Source: Neurospora intermedia (Eukaryota; Ascomycota; Sordariomycetes; Sordariales; Sordariaceae). From it: a stretch of 64,000 bases of DNA. The stretch is taken from positions 2,815,001 to 2,879,000 of the forward strand of contig BTPP01000001.1 in NCBI GenBank assembly GCA_037102815.1, given 5' to 3'. The position numbers and the translations under genes were made by a program. The notes below the pieces were generated by a model that saw only the letters and a program-made list of their open reading frames with translations, was not told where the DNA came from and did no database searches. Below, piece after piece: positions 10,817 through 22,015 of this stretch (within the stretch, counting starts at the first letter, position 1; each line of letters opens with the position of its first letter).

Positions 10817-13800
10817 CTACATAACAACATTCAACAACTTTCCTCCTCTAACAACAATAACCTTCTTCGCCTTGCTCACATCCACCCCGCGTCCCTGCAG
10901 CTTCGCCCTCCCCTCCTCCGTCTTCAGCACCTCACCGACAATAAACTCCCTCAACTTCTCCTCCGCACTCTTCTCCAACAACCCCGCCGGCGGCGTCCCT
11001 ATCTCCACCGCGAACTTGGTCTTGCCATTCAACTGCACCGCGCACGTCTGCTTCCTGCTCTTCAACAACCCCTCCGTACCATCAGGGACCGGGAACTTTG
11101 CCGCTTGCTCACCATCACTACCATTGAACAAGGACGCAGAAGATTCAGGGAAAAGAACGTGCCAGCACTCTTCGGCAAAAGCGGGCGCGACGGGCGCCAT
11201 CATGCGGATCAGAGCGGAGACGGCCTCGCGCCTGATTAGGGGGTCGGCGGCGTCGTAATTGGACGAAGAGGCGATCACGTTGGTAAGTGACATTAGGTCT
11301 GAGATGACTGTGTTGAGCGTGTACACTTTGTTGTAGGAGGCGGTGACGGAGGAGATGGTGCGTTGGACTTCGCGCCAGATGGTGATGGAGGCGTCGAGCT
11401 TGGCGAGATCGTCAACAGACTCGGGTTGCTGCTGTTGTTGTTCAAAGAAGGCCTTGACGGTGCTGGCGGAAGACGGGGTCTCAGAAGTGGAAGAAGAAGT
11501 AGAAGCAGAAGCAGTCTTTTGTACCAAGTCATGCACACGACTCAACCACCGCGTCACACCTGTAATCTTGCTTTCGTCCCAGTCCAAAATCTCGCTGACG
11601 GGCGCCTGGAAGAGTATGTGCGCGCGCGTGGCGTCGGCGCCGTACTGCGCGATGAACGTGGTCGGGTCAACGCCGTTGTGCTTGGACTTGGACATCTTCT
11701 CGTAGCTGACGTTGGCGAGCGCGCCCGTGGCCACTACCTTGGGTTGGTGGGGGTCGCTGAGGTCGACTTCGTCCGGCTTAAGGAAGCGGCCCGTGGCTGG
11801 GTCGGTGTAGGTCTTGCCGTGCACCATGCCTTGAGTGATGAGACGCTTGAAGGGTTCGTAGACTTCGGACGATGCGGACTCGGCAGCTTCGGCTGTTTCA
11901 GCCTCCTTGCCAGAAAAGGAAGAGGTCATGAGGAACTTGTAGATGAAACGGGAGTAGAGCAGATGCAGAATGGCATGCTCGACACCGCCGATGTAGAGGT
12001 CAACGGGAGTGAGGGCCTTGGCCTTCTCGGGTGAGAAGGGTGCCTCCTTGTTGTGGGCGTCGATGAAGCGCATGTAGTACCAACTCGAGTCGACAAAGGT
12101 GTCCATGGTATCGGTGTCGCGCTTGGCGTCACCACCGCACTTGGGGCAGGATGTGTTGATCCAGTCGGTCTGGGACTCGAGCGGATTGCCGGTCTTCTTA
12201 CCAGCCCAGTGCTCGTCAACTTCGGGGAGCACAACAGGGAGTTGCTCGTCAGGAACGGGAACAGTGCCGCAAGAGCCGCAGTGCACGATGGGAATGGGTG
12301 TTCCCCAGTATCTCTGGCGGCTGATCAGCCAGTCACGCAGACGCCACTTCTCAGTCTCCTTTGCGAGACCAGCGGGCTCAAGAAGCTTGACGAGCATCTC
12401 ACCGGCCTCCTTGGACGATTTGCCCTTGAAGATACCACTGTTGGCGTTCATAACGCCATGTTCAGTAAATGGCTCGTTGGGCATGGCGGTAGTACTTTCA
12501 TCCTCGGAAGCTGCCAGGACGAAGCGGACGGGAGCGTCGTAGTGGTGTTCTTTCCAGAAAGCATGGTCTCTGAGATCGTGGCCGGGCACACCCATGACGG
12601 CGCCCTCACCATAGTCACCAAGGACATATGGCGCCACGTAAATGGGAAGCGAAACCTTGGTGTCCTCGGGTGTCTCTTCATGATAGGCCAAGGGGTTGAC
12701 GGCGCGGATGTGAGGGAGCAGGTATCCAACCTTGGAATCAGGAGAAAGTCCAGGCAATGTGCTGAGGAAGGCCTGAAGCTCGGGATCGCTTTTTGCCAGT
12801 TGCTGAACGGAAGGATGAGTAGCAGCGAGGGCAATGTACTGGACACCAAAAAGGGTATCAGGTCGACTGGTGAACACCTCGATGGCAGAGGGGGTACCTT
12901 GGCCAAAAGCCAGGACGGGGAACTTGACAGTCGCGCCCTTGGACTTGCCTAGCCAGTTCTTCTGCATAGCCAGGACTCTCTCGGGCCACACCTCGTTCTT
13001 GGCAAGGGTCTCTAGGTCTTTGAGCAGGGACTCGCGGAATTCGGAGATCTTGAGGAACCACTGCTTCAGCTTGCGCTTCTCGACCTTGGCACCGGACCTC
13101 CACGAGCAGCCGTTGGCATCAACTTGCTCGTTCGCAAGCACCGTCTTGTCGACAGGGTCATAGTTGACCTCGGCTTCCGCCTGGTAGGCCAGACCCTTCT
13201 CATGGAGAGCGAGGAAGATCTTTTGGGTGTGCTTGTAGAAGTCGGGATCGCAAGTAGCAAGTTCCTGGGCTGGGTTAGCATAGAGATTCATACCTAGTCA
13301 CATGAAGTGTGTGGGATACGCACGCAATTCCAATCCCATGAGCCGTTCATGTGACCCAGCTGCTCCTTCATCTTAGCGATATTGGCCTTGGTCCATGTGG
13401 CCGGGTTGATGCCTCTCTCAATGGCAGCATTTTCAGCTGGCAATCCAAAGGCATCCCAACCCATGGGCAACAGGACCTTATGGCCCTGGAGAGTCTGGAA
13501 CCTCGCAATCACATCGGCAATGGTGTAAACTCTGAGATGGCCGAGGTGCAGATTGCCCGATGGATAGGGAAACATGGGTAGGACATATTTGTTCTTTTCG
13601 TCTTCCTTGTTGCCCTCCTCACGGCTTGATTCGGCCCATTTCTGGCGCCATTTTTGGTCGAGGGCGAGGAGGTCTAGCTTGTGGTCGGCATAGAATCTCT
13701 TCCAAGACTCGGTGCCCAAGTGCTGCTGGAGGGCAACGCCAACATGGCGCCGAGGAGAAGCAGCAAGAGAGGAGAGAACTGGTCGTAGTGATGAGCCCAG

Positions 13801-13845
13801 CTTGGGCACTAACCGGCCGAGCGGCCTTGGGCAAATGAGAGGCAT
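10817..13845 (-). CDS. leu-5: Mitochondrial leucyl-tRNA synthetase
   Basis: It charges mitochondrial tRNA-Leu with leucine. Exon 1 is 13845-13324 and exon 2 is 13264-10817, giving 989 residues. The start chosen is the first ATG (13845), which yields a basic, Ser/Arg-rich N-terminus typical of a mitochondrial presequence. Class I signatures are clear: HLGH at residues 100-103, KMSKS near residue 697, and the editing-domain T-S-R-P-D-T-L-F-G segment. The donor at 13323 (GTGCGT) joins WDWNC to ELATCDP; a second donor three residues on (GTATCC) with an earlier acceptor is possible, so the exact junction is uncertain. It is the converging neighbour of fdh, matching the known N. crassa leu-5/fdh pair. 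Confidence 0.95.
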
Positions 13846-15124
13846 CGCGTTGTTTTTGTTTGGGCCGATTATCACATTGCCTGGTCAACCGGCGGGGAAA
13901 ATTAGAGGAGGAAACAAGCCGAAGTACTCTCGTTAAAACTGCATGTTCATCCGATTTGTTTGTATCCAAGGTCAACGGGCAGCTGCGTCCTCACAGTCTT
14001 TGCATTTACATGATATGTAGTCAGTTGCTGCCCAGTCTAACAAACAGTGAATGAATTAGAAGCACTCTCAAGCTGCGATATAGTAATATTCTCGGTTTCG
14101 AAGCTGTTGTCTTCTACATCGGGAGTCAATTCTTTTTTTTAACTTTTCTTGGTTATGTCGATCTGCAGGGTTTCTCAAGTCCAAGGTACAAGAGACGAAG
14201 CTGCAGCACATTCATCCAGACTCGCGGACTTCAGATCCGGTGCTAATACATGTCAGGTGTTTGGACAAGTAGAGTAAAGAGAAATATTATTAGGGTTTGA
14301 AACTGAAACAAAAGTTAAACATAACAATCCAATTCCAGGATTTAGAGTTTGCATGATTTTCATCATCAAGTTGCTGGTACTTTGCGTAATGAAGAACAAC
14401 AGCCACCCAACTGCCAGCCAGATGGGTCGCGGTACAGTAGGAGTGCACAGACCAGGCAAACTGGAGGTCTCAAGGTTCTTGATGTGGAGCGTGCCCCTTG
14501 AACCTGCTTCTTGGCCCGCAATTGGCCCGCATTTGGCCGTGCCTGGCCTTGCCTTGCCTGCCGGGGGAAATACTGGGGTACAACCCACCCGCCCCGTACT
14601 TTGGGCCCTGTTTCCATCCAGACTTGTCTGGAGCTTCCAGGGCAACTTCCAGTTGTTGCTGTCACTGGTGTCGCTGTCACGGTTCAAAGGAAAAAGAGTG
14701 GCCCTGACAAGCCTCATTTCCGCCAGATTCGGCCAGACACACCATCCCGCATTCTAGACTCTTTTTTTCTTAATCTGCTTCTTCCTTTCTTCTCTGTGTT
14801 CTATTTGCTTGCTATTCAAGCCTCATCATTGTCTATTCAAGAGCTACGTCTGGAAACCGTGTTAACCACCAGCCACGATCATCACGATAATAGATACCCT
14901 TACCACTATTACACCACTTAATACCAACCACTTTGACGGAGCTTTGCGCCAGTCTTGTACACCATTTGAACATCTCTTCACTCGACAACCGAGACGTATA
15001 CCGAGAAGATCAAAAGAGACTTGTACGGCTATGATCTCGTTGTCAGCAGACAAAACACCCCGAGATTAGAAAGAAACAAGTTCGATCGACCAAGCGCCCC
15101 CTTCCAAGAGGTAGCACCCGAGAC
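13846..15124. other. Divergent spacer between leu-5 and the permease gene
   Basis: It should contain both promoters. Pyrimidine-rich stretches at about 14760-14810 and 14930-14985 look like a fungal promoter and leader for the permease. No gene or RNA was recognised. Confidence 0.6.
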
Positions 15125-17044
15125 ATGCCACCATTGTACTCTCACAACCTGGAACCCGGGCGTGACTCGCTAGAACTCGCATCTCTAGCCAGCTCAGACC
15201 CCGGGCCCGACACAGGCGACGACACCAGTTCCCGTCCGAGCATATCTTCGTCGCGAAAGCTCTCCCTCGAGCGAGAGGACCCCCTGGACAATGGCAACTA
15301 CGCTGCTTCGGGCCACCGTGTGCGCCCAGAGCGCTCGACGTCTGTCAACTCTACATTCAGCTTCGCCGCAAACCTCTTTCCCCTATCGTCGACAACCGGA
15401 GGCGGATATGCTCCGTTGGGTGCGCCCACAGCAACGAGGGGTCATGTTAGTGGCGGTTTGGGAGGAGGCTCGTTAGAGAAGCACAAGACCTTGACTTACC
15501 TCAATGGTCTGTCCTTGATTGTTGGCTTGATCATCGGCTCGGGTATCTTTTCTTCGCCTAGTCAGGTCAACGCCAATGCAGGGTCGCCTGGAGCAGCCAT
15601 TATCGTATGGGTTGTGGCGGGAATTTTGGCCTGGACGGGCGCCGCAAGTTACGCAGAATTGGGAGGCGCCATACCATTGAACGGAGGCCCGCAGGTGTAC
15701 CTATCCAAGATCTTTGGAGAACTGGCGGGATTCCTGTTCACATGGGTCGCGGTGCTGGTTCTGAAGCCTGGAAGCGCCGCAATCATCTCCATCATCATGG
15801 GCGAGTACCTGGTGAGGACCTTCATTGGCGCCGAAGCCGAGACCATCAATCCCTGGATCAGCAAGTCCGTTGCGCTGGTTGGACTCTTTCTGGTCACCTT
15901 TCTCAACTCGGTCTCGACCAAGCTCGGGACACGGATGAACGATATGCTCATGTTTCTCAAATTTGTTGCATTGCTGGGCGTTACCATTGTCGGCATTGTC
16001 GTTGCGGCGACTGGATTCTCGTTTTCTGGGGCGGCAAATCTCGACTGGAAGAAGCATGACTGGTTTGAGGGCACCAAGATGGATGCGTCGGCTTTCGCGG
16101 TGGCCCTGTATGCCGGTCTTTGGGCGTTTGATGGGTGGGATAACGTAAGAGTTTCCTCTTGCCCCTTGTGTTGACTCTCGCTAACCAAACACCAGACCAA
16201 TTATGTGGTTGGTGAATTTCGCAACCCCGGTCGAGACCTTCCACGGGTCATTCACACAGCCATGCCCCTCGTCATTTTGAGCTACATCCTGGCCAATGTT
16301 GCTTACTTCTTCGTCCTTCCCCTGGACACCATCAACTCTACCAACACTGTGGCCGTCATTTTCGGCTCCAAGGTCTTTGGCCCCGTTGGCGCTCTAATCC
16401 TCGCCCTCATTGTCAGTGCCTCCTGCTTCGGCGCTCTCAACGCCTCCACCTTCACCAGCAGCCGCCTCGTCTACGTTGCCGGCAAGGAAGGCTACATTCC
16501 TGAGCTCTTTGGGCGCATCGGCAGCGGCACCGCTGTTGACCAACATGAATCCCTAACCACTACGCGCACTCGCTCGTGGTTCACCAAGAAGCTTGTCCGT
16601 ATTGTTGCCGATGAAGATACCGGTCTCTTCTACACGCCTATCCCCGCACTCATGCTCAACTGCGCTCTTACGACCGCTTACGTGTGCGTGGGCGAGTTCG
16701 GCACGCTCGTCACTTTCTACGGAGTGGCTGGTTATACGTTTTATTTTTTGACGGTGCTGGGTCTGATTGTGCTCCGGGTTAAGGAACCTAATCTCGAGAG
16801 GCCGTACAAGACGTGGATCACCACACCTATTATCTTCTGCTGTGTGAGTCTGTTCCTGCTGAGCAGGGCGGTCTTTGCCCAGCCACTGCAGACCTTGTTG
16901 GTTGTGGCTTTTGTGGTGGTGGGCGTACCGGTGTACTATTGGCGGAGGTATGTGAACGGACGGAGCGCCGTTAAGAGAGAAGTGGGTGGAATGAGGGAGG
17001 TGAGGGAAGAGAGACCCTGGTGGAAGTTTTGGCAGATAAGGTAA
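15125..17044 (+). CDS. LAT-type (MUP1/SLC7-like) amino-acid permease
   Basis: A plasma-membrane amino-acid transporter of the APC superfamily. Exons are 15125-16144 and 16196-17044, with a 51-base intron (branch GCTAACC); 622 residues. A hydrophilic Ser/Pro-rich N-terminus of about 120 residues precedes roughly twelve hydrophobic segments. The first carries the family's glycine motif (IVGLIIGSGIFSSPSQV), followed by WTGAASYAELGGAIP. Segment six has WAFDGWDNTNYVVGEFRNP, typical of LAT and fungal methionine/cystine permeases (MUP1, MUP3). Later segments include ASCFGALNASTFTSSRL. The exact substrate cannot be read from sequence; methionine or broad neutral amino acids are likely. The long N-tail may carry endocytic sorting signals (inference). 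Confidence 0.88.
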
Positions 17045-17644
17045 TGAAGATTTGTTGGTGGTGATTGGTTAGCCGACACTACCTCTTGGATAGTGATGAA
17101 GGCTGTTTATGAACAGGAAGCTTTGTCACCTGGCAAGGGAACTTTCATGCTGAATAACCTGATGACCGAAAGGATGAATAGAATGTCTAGATACCCGGTA
17201 CTTGGTACCGCAAAACAAATCTGGCTTGAACTTTGCGAATTCTGACACGTTCCCCAGGAGTCTTGTCAGTCTTAGTAACGAATTTTTAGAATTTTGATAT
17301 CAAGTCTCAATTTGGCATGAGCATCAATCCTTCGAGACCTGGCCTCCAAAGAGCGTTCGCCTCCAAAGAGAACTGAACCGCTTACAACCCTAACCCTTGA
17401 TCTAACACCGAATCTGGACTTTCAACTGCGCTTTCATATTTTCCACTCAATAACACTCATTCAGTCCATAGTACATATTTCTGACTCAAGCTGTTCACTC
17501 ATTCAACCCGCCCCGGCCTGTTTATCCTTCGTTCTCTTTACCTTTTGTCTTTCTTTTCTCATACCTATTTGCACTCTCGCTGAAAAACAGAGAGGTTTCT
17601 CTCTCAATTTCCTACCGTTTCGAGTCGAGCAGGAACAACAAAAA
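17045..17644. other. Spacer upstream of the CYC2-like gene
   Basis: The last 250 bases are pyrimidine-rich, as in fungal leaders. A TGACTCA heptamer, the CPC-1/GCN4 core site, lies at 17482-17488, but one such site is expected by chance. A GGTACC-type motif is at about 17200. No gene. Confidence 0.5.
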
Positions 17645-19276
17645 ATGAGTGCCCGACTCCTCCGTCCGTTAACACGGCGTCCGCCATCAACAAGCCTAGC
17701 ATGTCTGCGAACAGGCAGACCGGGGACACATAACGTCTCTCATTCCAACCCAGTGATACACAGCAACACCACCTCTCTCCAGATCCGAAGTATCGCCAGG
17801 CCATACTCCTCCAAACTCTCCCCCGGCGAAGGCATGGGCCATAACACCCCCCAAAACCAAAAACAAGAACAACAAGACAACCGAAAATCCGACGGTTCAT
17901 CATCATCATCATCATCAAACTCCAAAAAGTCCAAACTCCTCCTCATCGCCGCCGTCTTCTCCGGCTACCTCTTCCACTCCATCATCCTCCGCCCCAACGA
18001 CCTCTCCCTAGGGGACGTCCCCGTTCTCTTGGGTATCGCCTCCCCGCCCTCGCTGAATCCGACCTCTTTCGTGCCTTGCACCATCGTTGAGCGCGAGCAG
18101 GTATCGAGTACGGCGTTCATCATCACCGTGGAACCCTTTGATCCGCTCCACCGTCTTATGGGGGGTGGGAGTGAGAAGAAGAAGAACGCGAGGAAGAATG
18201 CGAACAAGCTGAGAAATGAGCTGCAGGAGGCCTGGCATCACGGCTTGTGGTGCGTGGAGATTAAGCAGCCGCAGTTGCAGGTGGCAAGGGACTATACACC
18301 CTTGCCACCGCCGGTGGGGCAGGAAAGAGAGGAGATGCAAAGGGGACGGTTACGGTTCTTGATTAGGAAGATGGAGGGCGGGGAGGTGAGCAGTTATTTG
18401 AGTAAGCTGCAGGTGGGGGATAAGGTGGAGTTGAGAGGCCCGCATTTGGGGTTTGATGTTGCGAGGAGGCTTCTTGGTGGTTCTTCTTCTTTGGAAAGCT
18501 CCAGCTCCAGCAGCTCTGGTCACGGTGGTGGTAGAAAAGAGCAAGGGGGGCGGGTGGTTTTCCTAGCGGGAGGTACTGGGATTGCGCCGGCGCTGCAGGT
18601 GGCTAGGAGGTTGTACGGGCCTGTGTACGAAAAGGGGAACGACGGGAAGAAGGAGGAGGAGGAATTGTGGAAGGAAATCGAGGATATGCCTGCCATACCA
18701 CCGAAGATGACGATTGTGTGGGCGAATAGGTTTAGGGAGGATTGTCCTGATTGCGAGGACTTGGAGGCACTGAGGAAGAGGGGGTATTTACCTCCTTCTC
18801 TTGATAACGCTAAGAATGCTGCTGCTGGTGGTATTATGCCCTACCTCCAGGATATCAAAGCCCATCATCCTGAGCAGTTCAACTACGCTTGCACAGTCGA
18901 CACGGAGAAGAAGTTTATTGACGCAAAGACTATTCTTGACGCTGTTGTGTCTACCACCCCCAACCCGAAGTCTTCTTCTTCCACCACATCCCTTACCAAA
19001 AGCACGACAAACCCCTCCTGTCCTCTCCATTCCTCCTCCGCCTTGATCAACGTCAGCGACAGGCAGGACCACGAAGCCCGGTGCAAGTGCGCTTCTCATG
19101 CTAACGGCAAGAACCTTCTCATGGTCTCCGGGCCGGATGGGTTCATTGCCCGGTTCGCTGGTCCCAAGGCTTGGTCTGAAGGGTTGGAGAGACAGGGACA
19201 TGTGGCGGGGGTGGCGGGTGAGTTGATGAAGAAGGGGAAGATGAACAAGGAGGAGTGGATGGTTTTGAAGTTGTGA
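17645..19276 (+). CDS. CYC2-like mitochondrial FAD-dependent reductase
   Basis: Single exon, 543 residues. The N-terminus is Arg/Ser-rich, like a mitochondrial presequence, then a Gln/Ser-rich linker (poly-Ser from TCA repeats at about 17901-17922), then one transmembrane segment (LLLIAAVFSGYLFHSIIL, about residues 98-115). The rest is a ferredoxin-NADP reductase fold: an FAD-binding barrel (LRFLIRKMEGGEVSSYLSKL...GDKVELRGP) and an NAD(P)-binding part with VFLAGGTGIAPALQ and a C-terminal SGPDGFIARFAG. Fungal proteins of this layout are named for yeast Cyc2, an inner-membrane flavoprotein facing the intermembrane space that helps heme attachment to cytochrome c. A mitochondrial cytochrome-b5-reductase-like enzyme is the alternative. 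Unusual additions are CPDC and CKC motifs and a low-complexity Ser/Thr insert near residues 435-460. Confidence 0.68.
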   Translation: MSARLLRPLTRRPPSTSLACLRTGRPGTHNVSHSNPVIHSNTTSLQIRSIARPYSSKLSPGEGMGHNTPQNQKQEQQDNRKSDGSSSSSSSNSKKSKLLLIAAVFSGYLFHSIILRPNDLSLGDVPVLLGIASPPSLNPTSFVPCTIVEREQVSSTAFIITVEPFDPLHRLMGGGSEKKKNARKNANKLRNELQEAWHHGLWCVEIKQPQLQVARDYTPLPPPVGQEREEMQRGRLRFLIRKMEGGEVSSYLSKLQVGDKVELRGPHLGFDVARRLLGGSSSLESSSSSSSGHGGGRKEQGGRVVFLAGGTGIAPALQVARRLYGPVYEKGNDGKKEEEELWKEIEDMPAIPPKMTIVWANRFREDCPDCEDLEALRKRGYLPPSLDNAKNAAAGGIMPYLQDIKAHHPEQFNYACTVDTEKKFIDAKTILDAVVSTTPNPKSSSSTTSLTKSTTNPSCPLHSSSALINVSDRQDHEARCKCASHANGKNLLMVSGPDGFIARFAGPKAWSEGLERQGHVAGVAGELMKKGKMNKEEWMVLKL

Positions 19277-19947
19277 GTTGGGTTGGCTTGCTCGGAGTTG
19301 GAGACTTAGGATGGGGTATGTGGATGGGGGAAGAGGAGGAGATGGCAGCATAGGAGCAGAGGGCTGGGAGGAGCGAGATCGCAGTTTCTTGTTTGCTCTC
19401 TACTTTCTGGTAGATATTCTCTGTGTTTGTACACTCGGTTACTGTAAGATTAGGGTAAGAGCTTGAACTAGACAAAAGTTTTGATGAGTACTGGATAGAA
19501 GGGATAATATAGACGAAGAACTAAATCCTGATCAGCGGCTAGTCAACATCCATACCTTCGTCCCTTCCCAACCTACACGCAACTTCCACTTCGAGCCCGA
19601 GCCCGGGCCCTTTCATCCCATCCCTCAGCACCAGGCAGCCATATGAGGTCCGTTGCCTAGCCCCTCTACCACAATGAATCCTGCTGTGGTCCGTCGTATG
19701 GCGCAGTGGTTTCCGTTGATGAAAACATTGCCGGTGTGCGTGGTACCCGAGGTACAATTTTCGAAAGTCTCCCGGGGCATGGTGGTTCGTTCCCCCCAAA
19801 GCCTCTTGGGCGAGTGGGCTTTTTGCAACCTGTGTCGCGCTCAATATTACTCAAAAAGCATACAGATGCGTTCATTGAGTTTTCCTCTTTCATTTTCAAT
19901 CTGTTCACAGTATGCAAGATGAAAAAAAAAAAAAAAAAAACTTGCTG
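19277..19947. other. Convergent spacer with repeat copy B and a poly-A tract
   Basis: It holds 3' regions of the CYC2-like and MTQ1-like genes, dispersed repeat copy B (about 19628-19804) and an A19 run at 19922-19940. No gene. Confidence 0.6.
19628..19804 (+). repeat. Dispersed repeat, copy B
   Basis: Inverted homologue of the segment at about 10318-10505, with the same order of conserved blocks. Weaker similarity continues to about 19850. Like copy A, it lies between two convergent genes. Confidence 0.75.
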
Positions 19948-21401
19948 TTAACCTGACCTCCTTTCCCCTTCTTCGGTCCCACACACATCATCTACCACCC
20001 CAACCCTCCTCAAATACACACTCCTCCCATGTCCCTCCGGATGACCCTTCACCACAATTGTTTGTTTTTGTCCATCAACTCCCACTCCCACCTCCATAAT
20101 CTCTTCATACCCTTCAAACCCCACCAAATCATCTCTCCAGATCTGCACCGCACCTGCCCCAGCCCCCCTTCCGTTTCCTCCTCTAGTCCCTTCGCCATTC
20201 CCAAAATAAAGTCCCCTCAACTTCCCATCCCCCAAAACCATCCTCACCACCCGCTTCGCCTGCTCCATGTCCCCGACCTCCATCAGCACCCTTTTCGGCC
20301 TATAAGTCCTCGCAATCTCCAGCAGTCTTGCATAAAACACGTCTTCTTCCTGATAGTCCACCGTTTGTAACAGGATTTCGTTGTCCGGGTAGTAGTAGTG
20401 GTCGTAGAAATGCTTCTGATGTAAATCCACGCGCTCGACGGGCGGGACGAGAGCGAGTTTTGGTTCCCAGTTGCGCACGGAGCGGGAGGTGGACAGAGCA
20501 AAGCCTGAAGGGGAGATGTAAGGGGGGTTGGAGGTCAGGAGGTCCCATTCACCCGTACCTGTACCTGTACCTGTACCTGTACCTGTAGAGGAGGAGGAAG
20601 TGGAAGTGGATGATAATGAAGGGGTGGAGAGGATGGGGTCTAAGGAGACAGGGGAGAAGATATCGGCTTTGTGGAAGTGGAGTGATCTTTGTGGATGAGA
20701 TTTATCTCCGGGACTACTGGAAGGGCGAGGGAAGCGGTGCGCATGGAGATTGTGGTGCAGGTTTTGGCGAGAGAGGGTGATGGCTTTTGAGGAGATGTCG
20801 ACTCCCACTACGTTTAGAGACTGGAGAGGGAGAGAGCGGGAGAGTTGGGAGTAGAGGAGGAGGGGGATGCAGCCTGTGCCGGTGCAGAGATCGATGATGT
20901 TTAGGGGTTGGTGTTGATCTGGATCTGGTTTTGCTTTGGAACTGGAAAGAGAGCGGCGAAGGATGTTGGAGAGGTGGATGGTGTAGGATTCTGTTTCGGT
21001 TCTTTTGTTTGGAGTTACAGAAAAGTGTGAGTTAGTCGATGTGTAAAGAGAAGCTTATGGCAGTTGAGAAGGAAGTGATGAGATAGTGATGATTGAATGA
21101 ATGCATGCAAATGTACCTACCTCGGAATCAACACACCTGGTTGACACTTGATTTCGAGATCACCGAATGGCTGGTTGCCTAGCACGTAAGCCAAAGGGAG
21201 ACCTTTGCCTCGCCTGTCGCATAGCTTCCATACTCGGGCACCGAAGGGAATAATGGAAGGGGTTTCGGTGACATGCTGTTTGATCCAGCGGAGCTCGTTG
21301 GCGGTTGATTCGAGGGTTCGACAAACGGGAAGAAGTTTGGCGGCGTTAAGACCTAGGTTTTTGCGGCCTTGCCAAAAGAGTTGAGGTTTGATTCGGGGCA
21401 T
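19948..21401 (-). CDS. mtq1: HemK/PrmC-family N5-glutamine methyltransferase (MTQ1-like)
   Basis: It methylates the Gln of the GGQ motif in class-1 release factors using S-adenosylmethionine. Exon 1 is 21401-21121, the intron 21120-21002 (branch CTAAC), and exon 2 21001-19948; 444 residues. The PrmC N-terminal helical domain, then VLIPRTETES, precede the SAM-binding motif DLCTGTGCIP and the catalytic NPPY (about 20533-20513). Having the PrmC-type N-domain favours mitochondrial Mtq1 over the shorter cytosolic Mtq2. A run of Thr-Gly dipeptides just before NPPY is encoded by an ACAGGT hexanucleotide repeat (20553-20587), which may vary in length between strains. The neighbouring divergent gene (AIM32-like) is also mitochondrial. 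Confidence 0.88.
20553..20587. repeat. Coding hexanucleotide repeat (ACCTGT)n
   Basis: Five tandem ACCTGT units plus one variant on the plus strand encode (Thr-Gly)n in the MTQ1-like protein on the minus strand. Confidence 0.9.
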
Positions 21402-22015
21402 AGTTATTCGGGAGATGTTACGAAGGTTGTCCTCTAAGCCACAAACTCGTTGGCAGACTTCCTGGTGCTATTTTCTTCTGTACATCAGGATGAGGATGCC
21501 AATGGATGTCAAGGTAAAGAATTCAATACGCTTTCTATTTTGATGACTGATATTGACTATCGACCTATCTAGTGAGGTGAAGCCATACCAAGAGAAGAGG
21601 ATCGTAATAGAAGCCCGAACAGGTGAGCCACACTCACTGAAGTCCTATGTTTACATGACCAAAGTCAAAATCGACGGTTGAAGACGGTTGACGGTGATCG
21701 GGTACCATTTCCGAAAGGTGCAATCGAGGGACTCAGAAGTAGGGTACCTCTAGAGGTACATGCAATACATCCTTATCTAATCAGATAAGCTACGATAAGC
21801 TGTTCCACTTCGATGACGCCAAAAGTGACCCCTGTAGTTACACAGTAAGCACTCGTAACTCCGAACTCTCCGCTGACATAACTTCCATTATCCATCAACA
21901 ACTCCATTTGTGACAACGGCAGAGGATATAAAAGACGACATCCCCGACCCCCGAAATTGGGCCCTACACGGTTAGACGGTCTTCCTTGAGCATTTGATCC
22001 GCACAGATAACAACC
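21402..22015. other. Divergent spacer between MTQ1-like and AIM32-like genes
   Basis: About 610 bases that must contain two promoters. A 16-bp perfect palindrome GTACCTCTAGAGGTAC lies at 21744-21759. A possible TATA-like sequence (ATATAAAA) is at about 21926, some 90 bases before the AIM32-like ATG. Confidence 0.5.

Noticed and set aside
12053-12952. 299-codon antisense open frame over leu-5
   Set aside because: The minus strand has a full, motif-complete synthetase; the plus frame has no domain.
17482-17488. TGACTCA as a CPC-1 (GCN4-like) control site
   Set aside because: A single 7-base match in a 64-kb window is expected by chance and lies close to the likely leader.
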